This document shows, piece after piece, positions 37,358-48,690 of a DNA stretch of 64,000 bases (positions within the stretch are counted from its first letter, which is position 1; each line of letters opens with the position of its first letter). Location of the stretch: positions 458,874-522,873 of the forward strand of contig MNCI01010753.1 of NCBI GenBank assembly GCA_015680685.1, in the 5' to 3' direction. A program made the position numbers and the translations under genes. A model generated the notes under the pieces. That model saw only the letters and a program-made list of their open reading frames with translations, was not told the origin of the DNA and searched no databases. This stretch comes from Gnetum montanum. Taxonomy: Eukaryota; Streptophyta; Gnetopsida; Gnetales; Gnetaceae.

Positions 37358-38250
37358 TGTTGCCATTTATAAAGCATTGCATGAAACCTCCTAAAAGTCC
37401 TAAAGCAATAATGAGGAATGGAAAACTTAAGGTGGACTATGCCTCAAAGATTAGAGCATCTACAAGCAAAACATAAGTACACATAACTCGTTAGTTCATG
37501 GTTTTGTATTGAATAGATTGAATAAACATACAAGTGATAAGACCAATGAGATGCATACACACAAACAACTATAGAGAGAGAACTCATATACACATATGAC
37601 ACTATTACCTTAAAGAGCAAAGATACATTCCTAATGCATTTAGCCCTAAAACTTACTTCAAAGAGAAGGATGGTAGCTTGAGAGAGAAAGGTAGAGCCTC
37701 CTCAATAAGCTGACATATCCTTATGATGAGGTTCATAAAGGAATCAATGCCATTTGGTTATATGATGATGGTTGTGATAGTATGGAACTTGTGAGGATTT
37801 CCACACTCTTTCAGCTCTCATTTTAGAGAGAAAGAACCTTCAATTCAACAATAAGGTATCCTATCTTAAATTAGGCCTTAAAATTTATCCTTAAAAGTGG
37901 TTTCTTCAACCACATGACATTAGATAAAAAGTATTTCTTCAAGTTTTAGACTTTAAATTATTTAAGAAGAATCAATTTAGGAGATGATAAATTCATAGAT
38001 TTTGAAGTAGAAATGAGGGTTGTGGAGACAAGGGTTTTTATATTTTTTTGGTGTTATGTAACATTTGGATGCCAAAGAAGAAGAAAACAATAAACAAAGA
38101 AGAAATAACATTTGAAATAGAAAATTCCTTATTTTTTTGGAAAAAAATGGAAATGATCAATGGAAATAGTCAATATCCAAAATGTGGAATGGGAAATGAT
38201 GGTAGAAAAAGTAGATCTCTTGAAAACCTTCCAAGCAAAGTCAAAGGAGG
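37358..38250 (-). repeat. LTR candidate upstream of the tRNA-Met primer site
   Basis: The inner edge TGTTGCCA (37358) gives a CA end on the minus strand. A minus-strand ATATAAAAACCC box lies near 38032-38047. The outer end is not defined, because plus-strand LINE sequence begins in this area and no second copy is in the window. Confidence 0.35.
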
Positions 38251-39811
38251 TGATTGCAAGACTAAAGCACCTAGCAACCCTTATGGAGGATTTTACTAGG
38301 TAAATGAAAGGTTTACTAGATCATTTAGAGAATCAATAGAAGGAAATACTTGAAAAAAATTAAAGGATCATATACAAAGATTGGCATCACTCCTATCAAG
38401 AGTAGGTTTGGAATAATAACCCACTAGACATAAGTGTAATAATTTTAGAAATGTTGCAGGAAGAAGAAAAATAAGAAAAAAAATTGAATCTACACTTTGT
38501 TAGAGTGCCTAAGAATGGAAAGAAAAATATAATTGAAAATATTCCCAAGTTGCTTAAAGAAAAACTTGATTTGACTAAGGAACCCTCAATTTTGGATGCT
38601 TCTAGAATAGATTGGAAAGGAGAAAGAAGTAATTATTATCAAGTTTAAGGATGTTAGGGAAAGGACAAAGATTTAGGATAATCAAAGAAATCTAAAAGGT
38701 GAATGTATATGACTAAGTGAAGACCTTTCATGTAAAGAATATGCCAAGAAGTTTGAATAAAGAAAGAGAGTAAAAAAAAGCAAGAAAGGAAGGAAAAATT
38801 ACTTATTTGAATTTCAAATATGTTGTAGTTATTAAAGATGCTAAATAAGGATTAAAATTCTTGTGTTGTGGCTTTTTAAAAATTGATGAATTTGTAGAAA
38901 ATAAGATTATTAGTTTACATAATATATTTTTCAATAATTTTAATATTTTTGTAATCCTTGAGACATGGCAAGGAAACAAATCCAATGATTTTTGTCTAGG
39001 TTTTTAGAGTTTTTCATTTCCTTATATAAGAAAAGGTAAATGTAGAAGATCTTCTGATGGTTTAGCTATGTTGATTTGTAGTTTCATACATCAATATGTA
39101 ATGATTAAAATAGTGGATAATATAAGTGAATTTACATTGCACATAAATATGTTTTTTTTTTAGTTTTTTGCTATTTTACTCCATGAGAAGCCACTTTTTA
39201 TGATAAAGAAAATCTGTCTAAGCACTTTCCTTTTTAGTATCTTCATATGGATATTGCTACCTTTTGTTAGAGGGGAAAAATATGCATTTATAAAAATTTT
39301 AATGCTAGGATTAGGCTTGAGCAAATACTTGTCAACTTTTGGAACCAATAAGGTTGTTTAGACTATGAGAATAATGCAAAGCTAAAAAGGTTTTTTTAAG
39401 ACACATAGCTTAATCATAGAGGTAGGCATCTATTGGATTAAGTTCAAGGTTTAAATTTGGTTATTCTTAATGGTTGTAACAAATTTCCCAATTTTGGATG
39501 CTACACTTTCATAGGGCTGCAAGGCTACTCATGTATAGATCTTTTTCTCACTAAAATAGAAAATCTAATATCTAATGAGCATTTTAAGATTTATGATGAG
39601 GTCATTGAATCTAATCATCAACCACTTTATTCTAGCCTTTTGATCCACCTACAACATGTTAGAAAATAGAGAAAGTCAAGGTCTTGCAAGATTATAGATA
39701 TAGTTAAGCTAGAATTCCAAGATGATATCCAAAAATAATGGAATCATGATACAAAGATTATAGATATTTTAGTGGAGGAAACATGACATGTTTCTAGAGA
39801 AGCAACCACAC
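38250..39811 (+). mobile_element. 5' half of a LINE (L1-type) with endonuclease domain
   Basis: From about 38630 to 38810 the frame reads like the C-terminal part of an L1-type ORF1 (IKFKDVRERTKI, LKGECI, LSEDLSCKEYAKKFE). From about 38870 to 39668 comes the exonuclease-endonuclease-phosphatase domain: ILETWQGNKSNDF near the start, RRSSDGLAMLICS, and the open frame 39457-39669 with LVILNGCNKFPN, CIDLFLTKIENL and ESNHQPLYSSL (the 'SDH.pl' motif as SNHQPL). The post-endonuclease segment runs to 39811, where it meets C/D. The reverse transcriptase is absent. The catalytic H is kept, but the D just before it reads N. Stops and frame changes throughout show a dead copy. Confidence 0.68.
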
Positions 39812-40703
39812 TGATGAGTGGCAAGGTACCCCTACACTCAACCATACAAATACGAGTGTTTCACACATGATCTGGTCGAACTCCTTAGATGGCTAGTTGT
39901 GGTATCCAGATAGTTACTCGCTGATCATAGTTCATTGTCTTCCCACTTGGACTAGTATTTTCTTTGTCATGTATGATTTAGTCCAGAGTAAGGTGTATGA
40001 TGTGGTTTCTAACCTAGTGCTACTCCTGGAGGCAATGGAAAATAACTTTAATTAAGCTAGGAGGAAAAGGGAGAGAGAGTTAAGCTAATAGAAAGTGGAA
40101 GAGAGAATCTAAGCTAGCCTAAGTGCAATGAGCATCTGTTCCTTAATCATCCATACACATCTTGGACCTTGTGCATGACTACCTCTGGGATTACCAAGTG
40201 CATGGCCTAGGTACGCTACTAGGATACGAAGTAGTCACACTTGAATGCTCATGATTAAGTCAGAATCATTCCACATTTAAGGAGTTTAGGATGAAGAGAT
40301 ATTAACTACGAAAGCAATAAATAACAATAACAATTAAATAATTAAACTAAGTGAATGCTAAAATGATGAAGTAATCTCAATCCTTATTTTCGATCATGTG
40401 CGTGTCCAAGTACGTCACACTCGAATAAAGGTTCTGTACAATTACAATCATCACACTGCAGGCATGCACTGGGGGAAAGGGTTGAGAAGAACAAAAAATG
40501 AAGTAACTTCTATCTACTGACTGAAAACTAACTAAAAAACTAACTCTCTGACTCCTTGCACCTACATGTGTATTTATAGGCTTGCATAGGAGTCACGATA
40601 TCATGTATCCAATATTACTTCTTAGGTCATGATATTGCGTACCCGATATTGTGGGTTCGATTAGGGGGTTCGATATTAGAGCCTACTGAATCATGATTCA
40701 TTA
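39812..40703 (-). repeat. 3' LTR of copy C
   Basis: On the plus strand it runs from TGATGAGTGG to GATTCATTA (one base off TCATCA). A minus-strand TATA box (plus GTATTTATAGG) lies near 40570-40580, beside several GATATCG/GATATTG motifs at 40596-40680. It is similar throughout to 47629-48508. Confidence 0.88.
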
Positions 40704-40880
40704 TACCCCCATGATTGAATGAAAACTCATCCTTGAGTCAAAAAAATGAGAACAAGCCCCTTTGATTACATAGTGGATAGGTATGGGATTATTGACTGAC
40801 TAGGAACTTATTCATGTTGCAGTGGAGAATTGAATACAACAAAATTGGGACACGGACACAAAAATTACAAAATTTCAAAA

Positions 40881-43687
40881 TTACAAAATTTTTTGGAACT
40901 CATGTGATTCCATGTGATAGTGGCTCCTCCATGGGATGCTTCCCCTTGTCTTGTGCTCCAGATTTTGGAATTTTATGGCTCTGCAATAATTCCTAGAGCT
41001 TTTCCTCTTTAGTTCAGGAGTCTTGTGCCATCCATGCTGATGCTCCAATATTTGATGGAGTCGGCACCTCCCATGGGCATAGTAGTTGCAAGAACATTTG
41101 ATTTGCTTTAAATACCAAGTTGTAAACAATTGTTGTTCCTCCTTGTAGGCTTTGGCTTTGTCCTTGTACTCTTGGAAATCTATAAGCCATCAAGCCAAGT
41201 CTGCTGCAACATCTTTCTACCCTTGGTAGCTGGCCTTAACCACCTCTAGTTTAGAATTTGTGACTTCTAGCTTCTGCAATGTTTTCTTGTGCTCTACAAA
41301 TTTTGCTTCATATTTGGCATAGGTGGTAGCTACCTGCTTCTCGAGCTCTATTCTCGGGCATCCTACTTTCAACATGGCTAGATTGGCATAGCACAGGTTT
41401 ACCAATTCCATGTACTCTGCGAGATCTTGAATCTGCAGGTCCCAACTTTTAAGCTCTTCGTGGTGGAAAAATGCATATGTGTCCAATATGACCTGCTAAT
41501 CAATGTGTTGAGCACTGAACGTGTTGATGTGGGCCTTGGCCATATGGATCTCCTTCTCAATGACTTACTTGTACATCCCTACCTGGTCTCTAAAATGATC
41601 CTTTAACTTTTCATGCCACTTGGCCTTATTCTGCCACGTGCTTATTTCAATGGTCATCTTCTGCCGAATTGCACATACCTCCTCCATTGAGAGGGTTTTA
41701 TTTTCTTTGACTAAACAATTCATGTCTTGGTTGACCCTAACCAACTATTCTCGTAACTGCTGAAATTTTTCTTCGAGAACATTCTTCTATTTTTCCATAG
41801 TGGTCAACTGAATATTGTCAACAGTGAGCTATTTATTCTCTTCTTGTAAAGCTCTAAGTGCCTTGACATGCGCATAGGTTTACGCTTGTGTCTTGGAAGC
41901 ATCCCAGTCGACCTTCTCCTTCTCCTCTGCCACTCTTTTTTTGTTCGCTAGTAGCTTATTGAGCTTCTCCATCCTGAAAGTATCCAGCTGGTCTATGGGA
42001 ACAAACTGAGATGGGTCCCATTGTGTAGCTTGCAAGGTAACGAGCCTCTCTTGGATTCTTGCCAACTCTGCTTCTGCATGCTCAGCCCTAGTCTCTACCA
42101 TGACCAACTTTCCTTTGTTGGAGATGAGGTCTAATTTTGCTATTGTGACACCTTGTGGGATGTTGAACAAGGACATCATTACTTATCCTATCTACAGTAA
42201 TCGATCAAGGACATCCTCATGCTCTGTAGGAGTCACTGAGAGATTGAATAGAGTTTGAGCATCCCATGCTCCTATGAAATCTGTCGGTGACATAACAAGG
42301 ACGTTGAAAGATTCTTTGATGTGGTCTATGACCACTTCTATGGCTCCCGCTGCATCTTGGTGCTGCATGATCACTATTTTGGCCCCTTCACTATTTTCAG
42401 TTGCACCTGAAAAGACGTAGCGTTCCTTGAAATCTTTTGTGACCAATGGATCTCCTCTCCTCTTGTTTGGATGGACACATTGCCCCATGCATGATCAATA
42501 GAAATTATGGACCATACAGTGTCATTGATGATGCAGAAGAGATTAGCATTATGACAACTTCCCCAACTAACCATCTTAGTAATGGCCCTGAGATGGCTCA
42601 TCGACGGTCTATAATTCTGTAGCAGTGGTGGTAGTTGGTCTTGTTAGCTCATGCTAGGCCTTGCTTATTGTTGACTGGGCCTTGTGCTTGGGAGCTGGCT
42701 AGGCCTTGCAATTTGAGTTGTAGTGGGCCCCACCATCTATTCTTGCTTTGGCTCTAGTGTCTCACAAGCACTCTTCCTTAGGGCTGGTGGCTTCAATAGT
42801 TCTACAAACGAAGTATTTTGGGCTCTTATGGGAACATCATTGGTGTACCCTAGAATACCAGCATGTTTGTACAGCTTCCTGATGAGATAAGGGAAGGGCA
42901 ACACGAACTTCCCTGCCTTGCATTTTTCAAACCACCTCAAGATATCCATGAGATACAGATGAGGAAGGTTAGCATTAACCTTTCCCATCAATATCGCACT
43001 TCCTCTTGCCACATATGTTGAAATTCTGTTTAATCCTCTTGTGGGGAAGATGTGATAAGTACCAATCTTGAATTATATCCTTTCTTCCAGTGTCAACTCC
43101 CCATATGTCTTATCTTCTTTGTTGTACACCCTCTTCAACCAAATCTTTCACGCATCAACATTAGAGCAAGTGGGCAGGTGAGAAACTTTTGACCTTGTAT
43201 TTGGAAGGTTTAACACTTCTAAAATGGCATTGGCAAAAAAATATACAGATACACCACCAATGTCAACTATGGTGCCTTCTTCCTTATTGTGTCAAAATTG
43301 GTATGTTTCTCCTAAGTACCAAGCACCATTTTTGGAGAGGATGGACCATAATGGAGACCCTTTAAGTTGGTCCCTAACGGCCTTAGGAGAAAATTTTGTG
43401 AAAGATTCGAAGTTCAATTCCACGATCACAGATGCCGATGTGGACCTTTCATGGATGGCCTGAACACACTCTGAGGACAACGTGAGGTGTTGTCCCTGCT
43501 CATGCGCTTTAGAAGCTCCTCCTTTTGCTTGTCCTGACTACACAGTAGTAGGGTTCTCTTGATGGATGTTAAATGATTATGCCTTCTGCTTTGCATGTTG
43601 CTCAGGAGATGCTTGTCCTCTGCCTCTCTTGGGTCATTTGGACACACCTTAAGAGGGTCCTTCTTGTTGTCCATGTTTAGGGGCCAT
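40881..43687 (-). pseudogene. Extra gene of copy C: plant transposon-protein-like domain plus coiled coils
   Basis: The likely start is the ATG at 43687 (MAPKHGQQEG), typical of plant retrotransposon accessory proteins. The N-terminal half (about 43480-42740) contains SVYFFANAILEVLNLPNT, ERI.FKIGTYHIFPTRGLN, VARGSAILMGKV, MDILRWFEKCKAGKF and LPFPYLIRKLYKHAGI. This order fits the 'putative plant transposon protein' domain of Athila-type ORFs ('RA.l....v......inv..i....i.......l.FP.LI..l...aGV'). The downstream half (42490-41130) is rich in E, K, A and L with heptads (AEHAEAELARIQERLVTLQA; ELEKQVATTYAKYEAKFVEH) and is probably a long coiled coil. Stops and frameshifts split it into at least six pieces. 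The domain match is from memory and not searched. Confidence 0.6.
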
Positions 43688-43989
43688 CTACAATCACACA
43701 GGGTTAACCATTAGTAAGGTTGTTTACAAAATTTAAATTATACCTTACTTCTACTTTAATGAATTTTTTTCTTATTTCATGTGATTCAAAGTTAGAAAAT
43801 TTTATGGTAATGTCCCCTAAAAGTTTTAATATTGACCATCTTTAATTGGGTGGCTTCAAAATTTTTATTTTTCAATATAGGTAAGGGGATGAGATTTTTT
43901 TTGGCAACATGTTTATTATTTTTATAATCAATTACCCTTTATAGTATCCTTCGAAAAATGACCGATTTTGAAAAATTTATGTGCAATTT

Positions 43990-45230
43990 GGAGTGTACCC
44001 CTCCCCCATGACTAAGCTGAACACTTTGGGTTCAGGTAGATTCAAACAGAATGAAAATCAGAGTGCTAGCAAGTGAGTTATGGCTGGTAGACCAAGAGGT
44101 GCGCGAGAGGATGCAATATCATGTACACGATAGCGTGGCCCTAATATCGTGTCTAACCCGATATCGTGGCCTATCGAAAATGGTGTACTTAGAAGAGTTG
44201 ATAAATTTCTGAAATTCTAATGTCAAAATTGAAGGACTTGAGGTCAATGTAAAAGGTTCAGGTAATGTGAAATAGATCGGAAGGCACAAAAAAATATAAT
44301 GGTGTATAAGTTGACAATGAAATACATGAATTGGACAAGGAGAAAGGACATGTTTTAGTACATAGGAACGTTTGAACCAGAAGGATGATGAGGGAAAGAG
44401 TATTGTAATACTTGGAGGGTATAAAATTATGTGATAGTGATGTGTTACAAGTGTAAATTACAAAAGTTACGCAAGTGGGTCCTCCCAAAAGTAGGTTCCA
44501 ACCTATAATGCCCTTATGTAACCACACCTCAAAATGTCCGTAGGAACTATAATGGTTAAATGTAATCTACACAAATACAACAAAACACACACATGTAGAT
44601 ACCACTGTGATGAGATATGAATTCCATGCTACCCCAAACATAAGTCATAATTACAAGAATAGTGAGGTGAGGAAAATTATAGAAAGGATTGCAGAAATTG
44701 GGACATGAGGTAACTAGCCTAGGGCACAATGAATCCTTAGTGTAAGGCATGATTAATGTGTCATTAACTTGTCGCTTAAAAATCAGGACCAAGTCCATTC
44801 CTCTGATCAGTGACATCGCATTGTTTCATCCCAATGATAGACAACAATGAGAGCATCATGATGGAAAGGCATACAATCACTTAGGATTTCATACAAGGGA
44901 GGAGTGATTCTTGGGTTTTGGCACTTTTTTTTTTGATGAAATGCTTAATCTAGAGAAGCCACCTATCTTCAGGCATGGGTACATGTCTTTCCAATGGAAC
45001 CTCCTAGAATAGCATTGGGTTTCTTTATTGAGTGCCCCTTTATTACTCTTACTTCCATTTTCCGTTAGATCTACAAGGATCTTAATACAACCAGGCTGCA
45101 TGATAGCTCCCCGTGAATGTCACCAAAGAGAATCCACAAGTCCCCTTGATGTCACACCCTGGCCATTCCTGCTTAGTCCATCCTTCTTTGCTCTGGGTAT
45201 AAACACAAGATTAATTTAAGTTTTAATGAT
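43990..45230 (-). other. Conserved non-coding block of copy C
   Basis: Matches the blocks of B and D. It has the internal polypurine-like TCATGGGGG (minus, 44003-44011), 'aggcatgggtacatgtcttt' near 44974 and 'gtgggtcctcccaaaag' near 44475. Unlike B and D, it carries a cluster of GATATCG-type palindromes at 44108-44175 resembling the LTR U3. The region 45231-46250 holds the degraded, Q/H/P-rich gag tail and no other gene. Confidence 0.55.
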
Positions 45231-46259
45231 TAGGAATATCATTGTGCCCAGGGTAAAATCTCTTATTAATAGAATAGGTGGATGGATGTTGTGGGCTCGC
45301 TATTCAAATAATTAGTCACCTGAGACTTGATAGCATAGAAAAACACCTCAACCAACGAGTCACATGAGTGTTTTATTTGTAGATGAGATTACTCATAAAA
45401 AGACAAAAATACAAAACAATAAATTGGAAGATGAAAAACTACAAAACAAAAAATTGTAAAATTAAAGAAAAGGAAAAAATTTATTAATTCTGTTGTTGTT
45501 AGAATGGGGGATACCCCCCATAACTGAATGGTTGAGCATGGCTAGAATTAATAAATGGAAAGTTAGGATCCTTGTGTGTTGGAAATATTGGGACCCGATC
45601 ATACTTACCTCATTGGGGTTCACACACTTAATTAGAGTTGACATAGTGGGGCAAGTTATAAGACATGGTTAATTTATAAGGAGTTGACCCACTATGGTAC
45701 TTACGATCATAAGATGGTATGCAAGGATCAACATGTCTCCCCATGCCACTATATTCATTGGGCCACATGGTTGTTGGATTATTGAGTGGTGGCCTTGATA
45801 AGGTAACATGAGGCGTTGGGTTCGAAGAGGAAGATGCACCACAATGTTGGACTTGTGTTGATTTGGCAGATGTAGTGGTTTCTAAACTGTGGTGTCCCTT
45901 TCTATAGTCATGTCTAAAGAAGGGACACCTATGATGTTGTGGAGGATTCCCACTACTATTGACATTAGAAGAATAAGTAACATTCGTGGGTTGATGTTAT
46001 AGTGCAAATCCTTCAGGTACAATTGGTGGTGATGTAGAAGGAGGTGAAGGATGAGAATTTTGAAATTGAGGAGAAGTGTAAAGTACCCAAGGTGGTGGTC
46101 CTATTGGTGAGGATACAGGTTGATGGTATTGAGGAGAATACTAATAATGTGGAAAGATAGAGGATGTTGACCTAGTTGGGGAAACAGGATGTTGAACTTG
46201 ATAAGCACTTAGGTTCGGATGGTATGAAGGGTGTAACTAGTTTGGGGATGGCCTCCCCC

Positions 46260-47489
46260 ACGAATGGGATTTTTGCTACTATGATTGAACATAGTATTTT
46301 TGCATGAACTTTGGATGTAACATTCTTTCCCAATGCTCATATAAATGTAACAAGATTTAGCATTGGCCCTTGGGGTGATCGTACAGGGAAATGTTACATT
46401 GATACGTATGATTGACAGTTAAGTTCTTATTCTCTTCAACCCTTCTTTCTAATTTTCTAAAGGTTTTTTGTCCTATTTCTTGGATTTTCATACTTCTACC
46501 TCTAATAGCATTAGCATATTCTCCACATTTTTCATCTATCCATTCCATCATCCTATTGATCTTTGCCTCAACTTCATCTAATGATTGTAATACTAGCAAA
46601 GATGATTCCTCCTCCTTGGGGTGAGTTGATTTCTCCTCTTCATAATCATGGACCCTTGTTGGTTTTTGGGCCTATTGAGTTTTTTCAGCATTCTCCCATT
46701 TAGCCATTTCTCCTTCTTCTTTTACTACCCACTTGATAAGCTCTTAGAATTGATGGATTCATAGCTCATATAGTTGACCTTGGGCATACATCCCTAAAGT
46801 CTCCCTTGTTTCATTGCAGAGCCCATCTATGATATGGTACATTAGCCTTTCCTTAGAGAACCCATGGCCTGGGTAGTTGTTTAATAGTGCATAATATCTT
46901 TCTAAGGCCATGTCCAAGGATTCATGTTGCACTTGTTTCCACTCTTGGATTTGTTCCCTCAATGCTGACACTCTTGCATAAGTTTGATATCTTTCATTGA
47001 AGAGTTCTACCATTGTTGGCCAACATCGGATTGATTTTGGTTTTAAGGACCTATACCATACTTTTTTGTGGCCAACGAGTGTCATAGGAAAGAGTTTAAG
47101 TTTTTTCCATCCATTATCAATGTTGTTCCATGCACAAGCATTGTAGAAGGCTTGTAAATGTTGTCGCGAATCTAAATCATAGCCTCCTAAAAACTTAGGA
47201 AAGTTATTTAAGTCAAGCCTAGGTAGAAGGCTTTCCTTATAATGCCTGTAGGATATTCGAATAGCCTCTTGTATTTCCATTAGTCTTATAGTGGCTAGTA
47301 GGGGTTCATCATCACTAGGTATGTTATGCAATTGTGAGTTGGGATGATGTTGTTTGCGTTATGCTCATAGGAGACCCCTACATCAGATTGGGTACTCCAA
47401 ACTTCATCTTCATCATTATATAATTTGTTGGTTCTCCAATGAATTTCCTTACTAGTTGTTGTGTTATCATAGTCTTGTGAGAGTGACAT
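46260..47489 (-). pseudogene. gag: gag of copy C
   Basis: It starts MSLSQDYDNTTTSKE at 47489 and shifts frame near 47331. The capsid domain is then open for 190 codons (47331-46759), the best-preserved capsid in the window: LPRLDLNNFPKFLGGYDLDS, LQAFYNACAWNNIDNGWKKL, ELFNERYQTYARVSALREQI and DGLCNETRETLGMYAQGQL. A second frame (46599-46357) covers the linker and a knuckle, CNISLYDHPKGQC, in which the second zinc-binding Cys is Ser. Compared with B, it lost less in the capsid but more in the knuckle. Confidence 0.82.
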
Positions 47490-47608
47490 AGTTGTAAATT
47501 TGTGTGTGATTTAATTACAATTATTATATATATATTTCTAAAAGATATATCATTAATACTTTGTTACAGTGATCTTGTATGATGTAACTAATCTAAATAA
47601 CTAGCATC

Positions 47609-47628
47609 ATCCCTAGCAACGACACTAA
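47609..47628 (-). promoter_or_regulatory. Primer-binding site of copy C
   Basis: The minus strand reads TTAGTGTCGTTGCTAGGGAT next to the LTR end, a mutated form of the Athila/Tat tRNA-Asp-type site. Confidence 0.65.
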
Positions 47629-48508
47629 TGATGAGTGACGAGGTACCCTTACACTCAACCATATGAATACAAGCGTTTCACACACGATCCAGTTGAACTC
47701 CATAGATGGGCTAGTTGTGGTATCTAGATAGTTACTCGCTGATTGCAATTCGCTGTCTTCCCACCTGGAATAGTATTTGCTTTGTCATGTATGTTTTAGT
47801 CCAGAGTGTGGTGTATGATGTGGTTTCTAACCTATTGCTACTCCTGGAGGCAATGGAAAATAACTTTAATTAAGCTAGGAGGAAAAGGGAGAGAGAGTTA
47901 ACCTAATAGGAAGTGGAAGAGAGAATCTAAGCTAGCCTAAATGCGATGAGCATCCATTCCTTAATCATTCGTACACATCTTGGACCTCGTGCACAACTAC
48001 CAATGGGATTACCAAGCGCATGACCTAGGTATGCTACTGGGATACCAAGTAGTCAGACTTGAATGCTCATGATTAAGTCATACTCATTTCACATTTAAGG
48101 AGTTTAGGGTGAAGAGATATTAACTACGAAATAAATAAATAGCAATAATAATTAAATAATTAAACTAAGTGTATGCTGCAATGATGAAGTAATCTCGATC
48201 TTCATTTCCAGTCATGTGCGTGTCCAAGGAGATCACACTCGAATAAAGGTTTCGTACAATTACAATCATCACATTGCAAGCATGCAATAGGGGAAAGGGT
48301 TGAGAAGAACAAAAAATGAACTAACTTCTATCTACTGATTGAAAACTAACTGAAAAACTAACTCCCTGACTCCTTGCGCCTACATGTGTATTTATAGGCC
48401 TGCATAGGAGTCACAATATCATGTATCTGATATCGCTTCTTAGGTCGTGATATCACATACCCGATATCGTGGGTTCGATATCAGAGCCTACTAAATCATG
48501 ATTCATCA
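47629..48508 (-). repeat. 5' LTR of copy C
   Basis: This is 880 bp. On the plus strand it runs from TGATGAGTGACG to GATTCATCA, with a TATA box (plus GTATTTATAGG) near 48388-48398. It is highly similar to 39812-40703. Confidence 0.9.
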
Positions 48509-48557
48509 CACACAATCCTATTTTTTTTGGATGTAAGGGACTACTTGCCCCTCATCA

Positions 48558-48577
48558 TTGGCACCATTATTGGGGAT
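48558..48577 (+). promoter_or_regulatory. Primer-binding site of copy D
   Basis: TTGGCACCATTATTGGGGAT follows the LTR remnant and aligns with TGGCGCCGTTGCCGGGGA. Confidence 0.65.
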
Positions 48578-48690
48578 GGTGTTAGTGATCTGGAATAGCT
48601 ATATTATAAATGATTATTGTAAGATCATTAATGATTTATCTTTTAAGAAATATTAATATTTTAAGTCACACATACATTATTAATTACAAC

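Larger units (their letters stand above)
39812..48508 (-). mobile_element. LTR retrotransposon copy C (TGATGA family, gag plus an extra gene)
   Basis: The LTRs are at 39812-40703 and 47629-48508, with a perfect 5-bp duplication CACAC at 39807-39811 and 48509-48513. The minus-strand order is 5' LTR, primer site, gag, conserved non-coding block, a second gene, polypurine tract (minus TCATGGGGGTA, 40704-40714) and 3' LTR. At 8.7 kb it is the largest copy here, and the extra length is mostly the second gene. No protease, reverse transcriptase or integrase is seen. It lies beside, or within, the remaining piece of D's 5' LTR, so it is younger than D. Confidence 0.9.
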
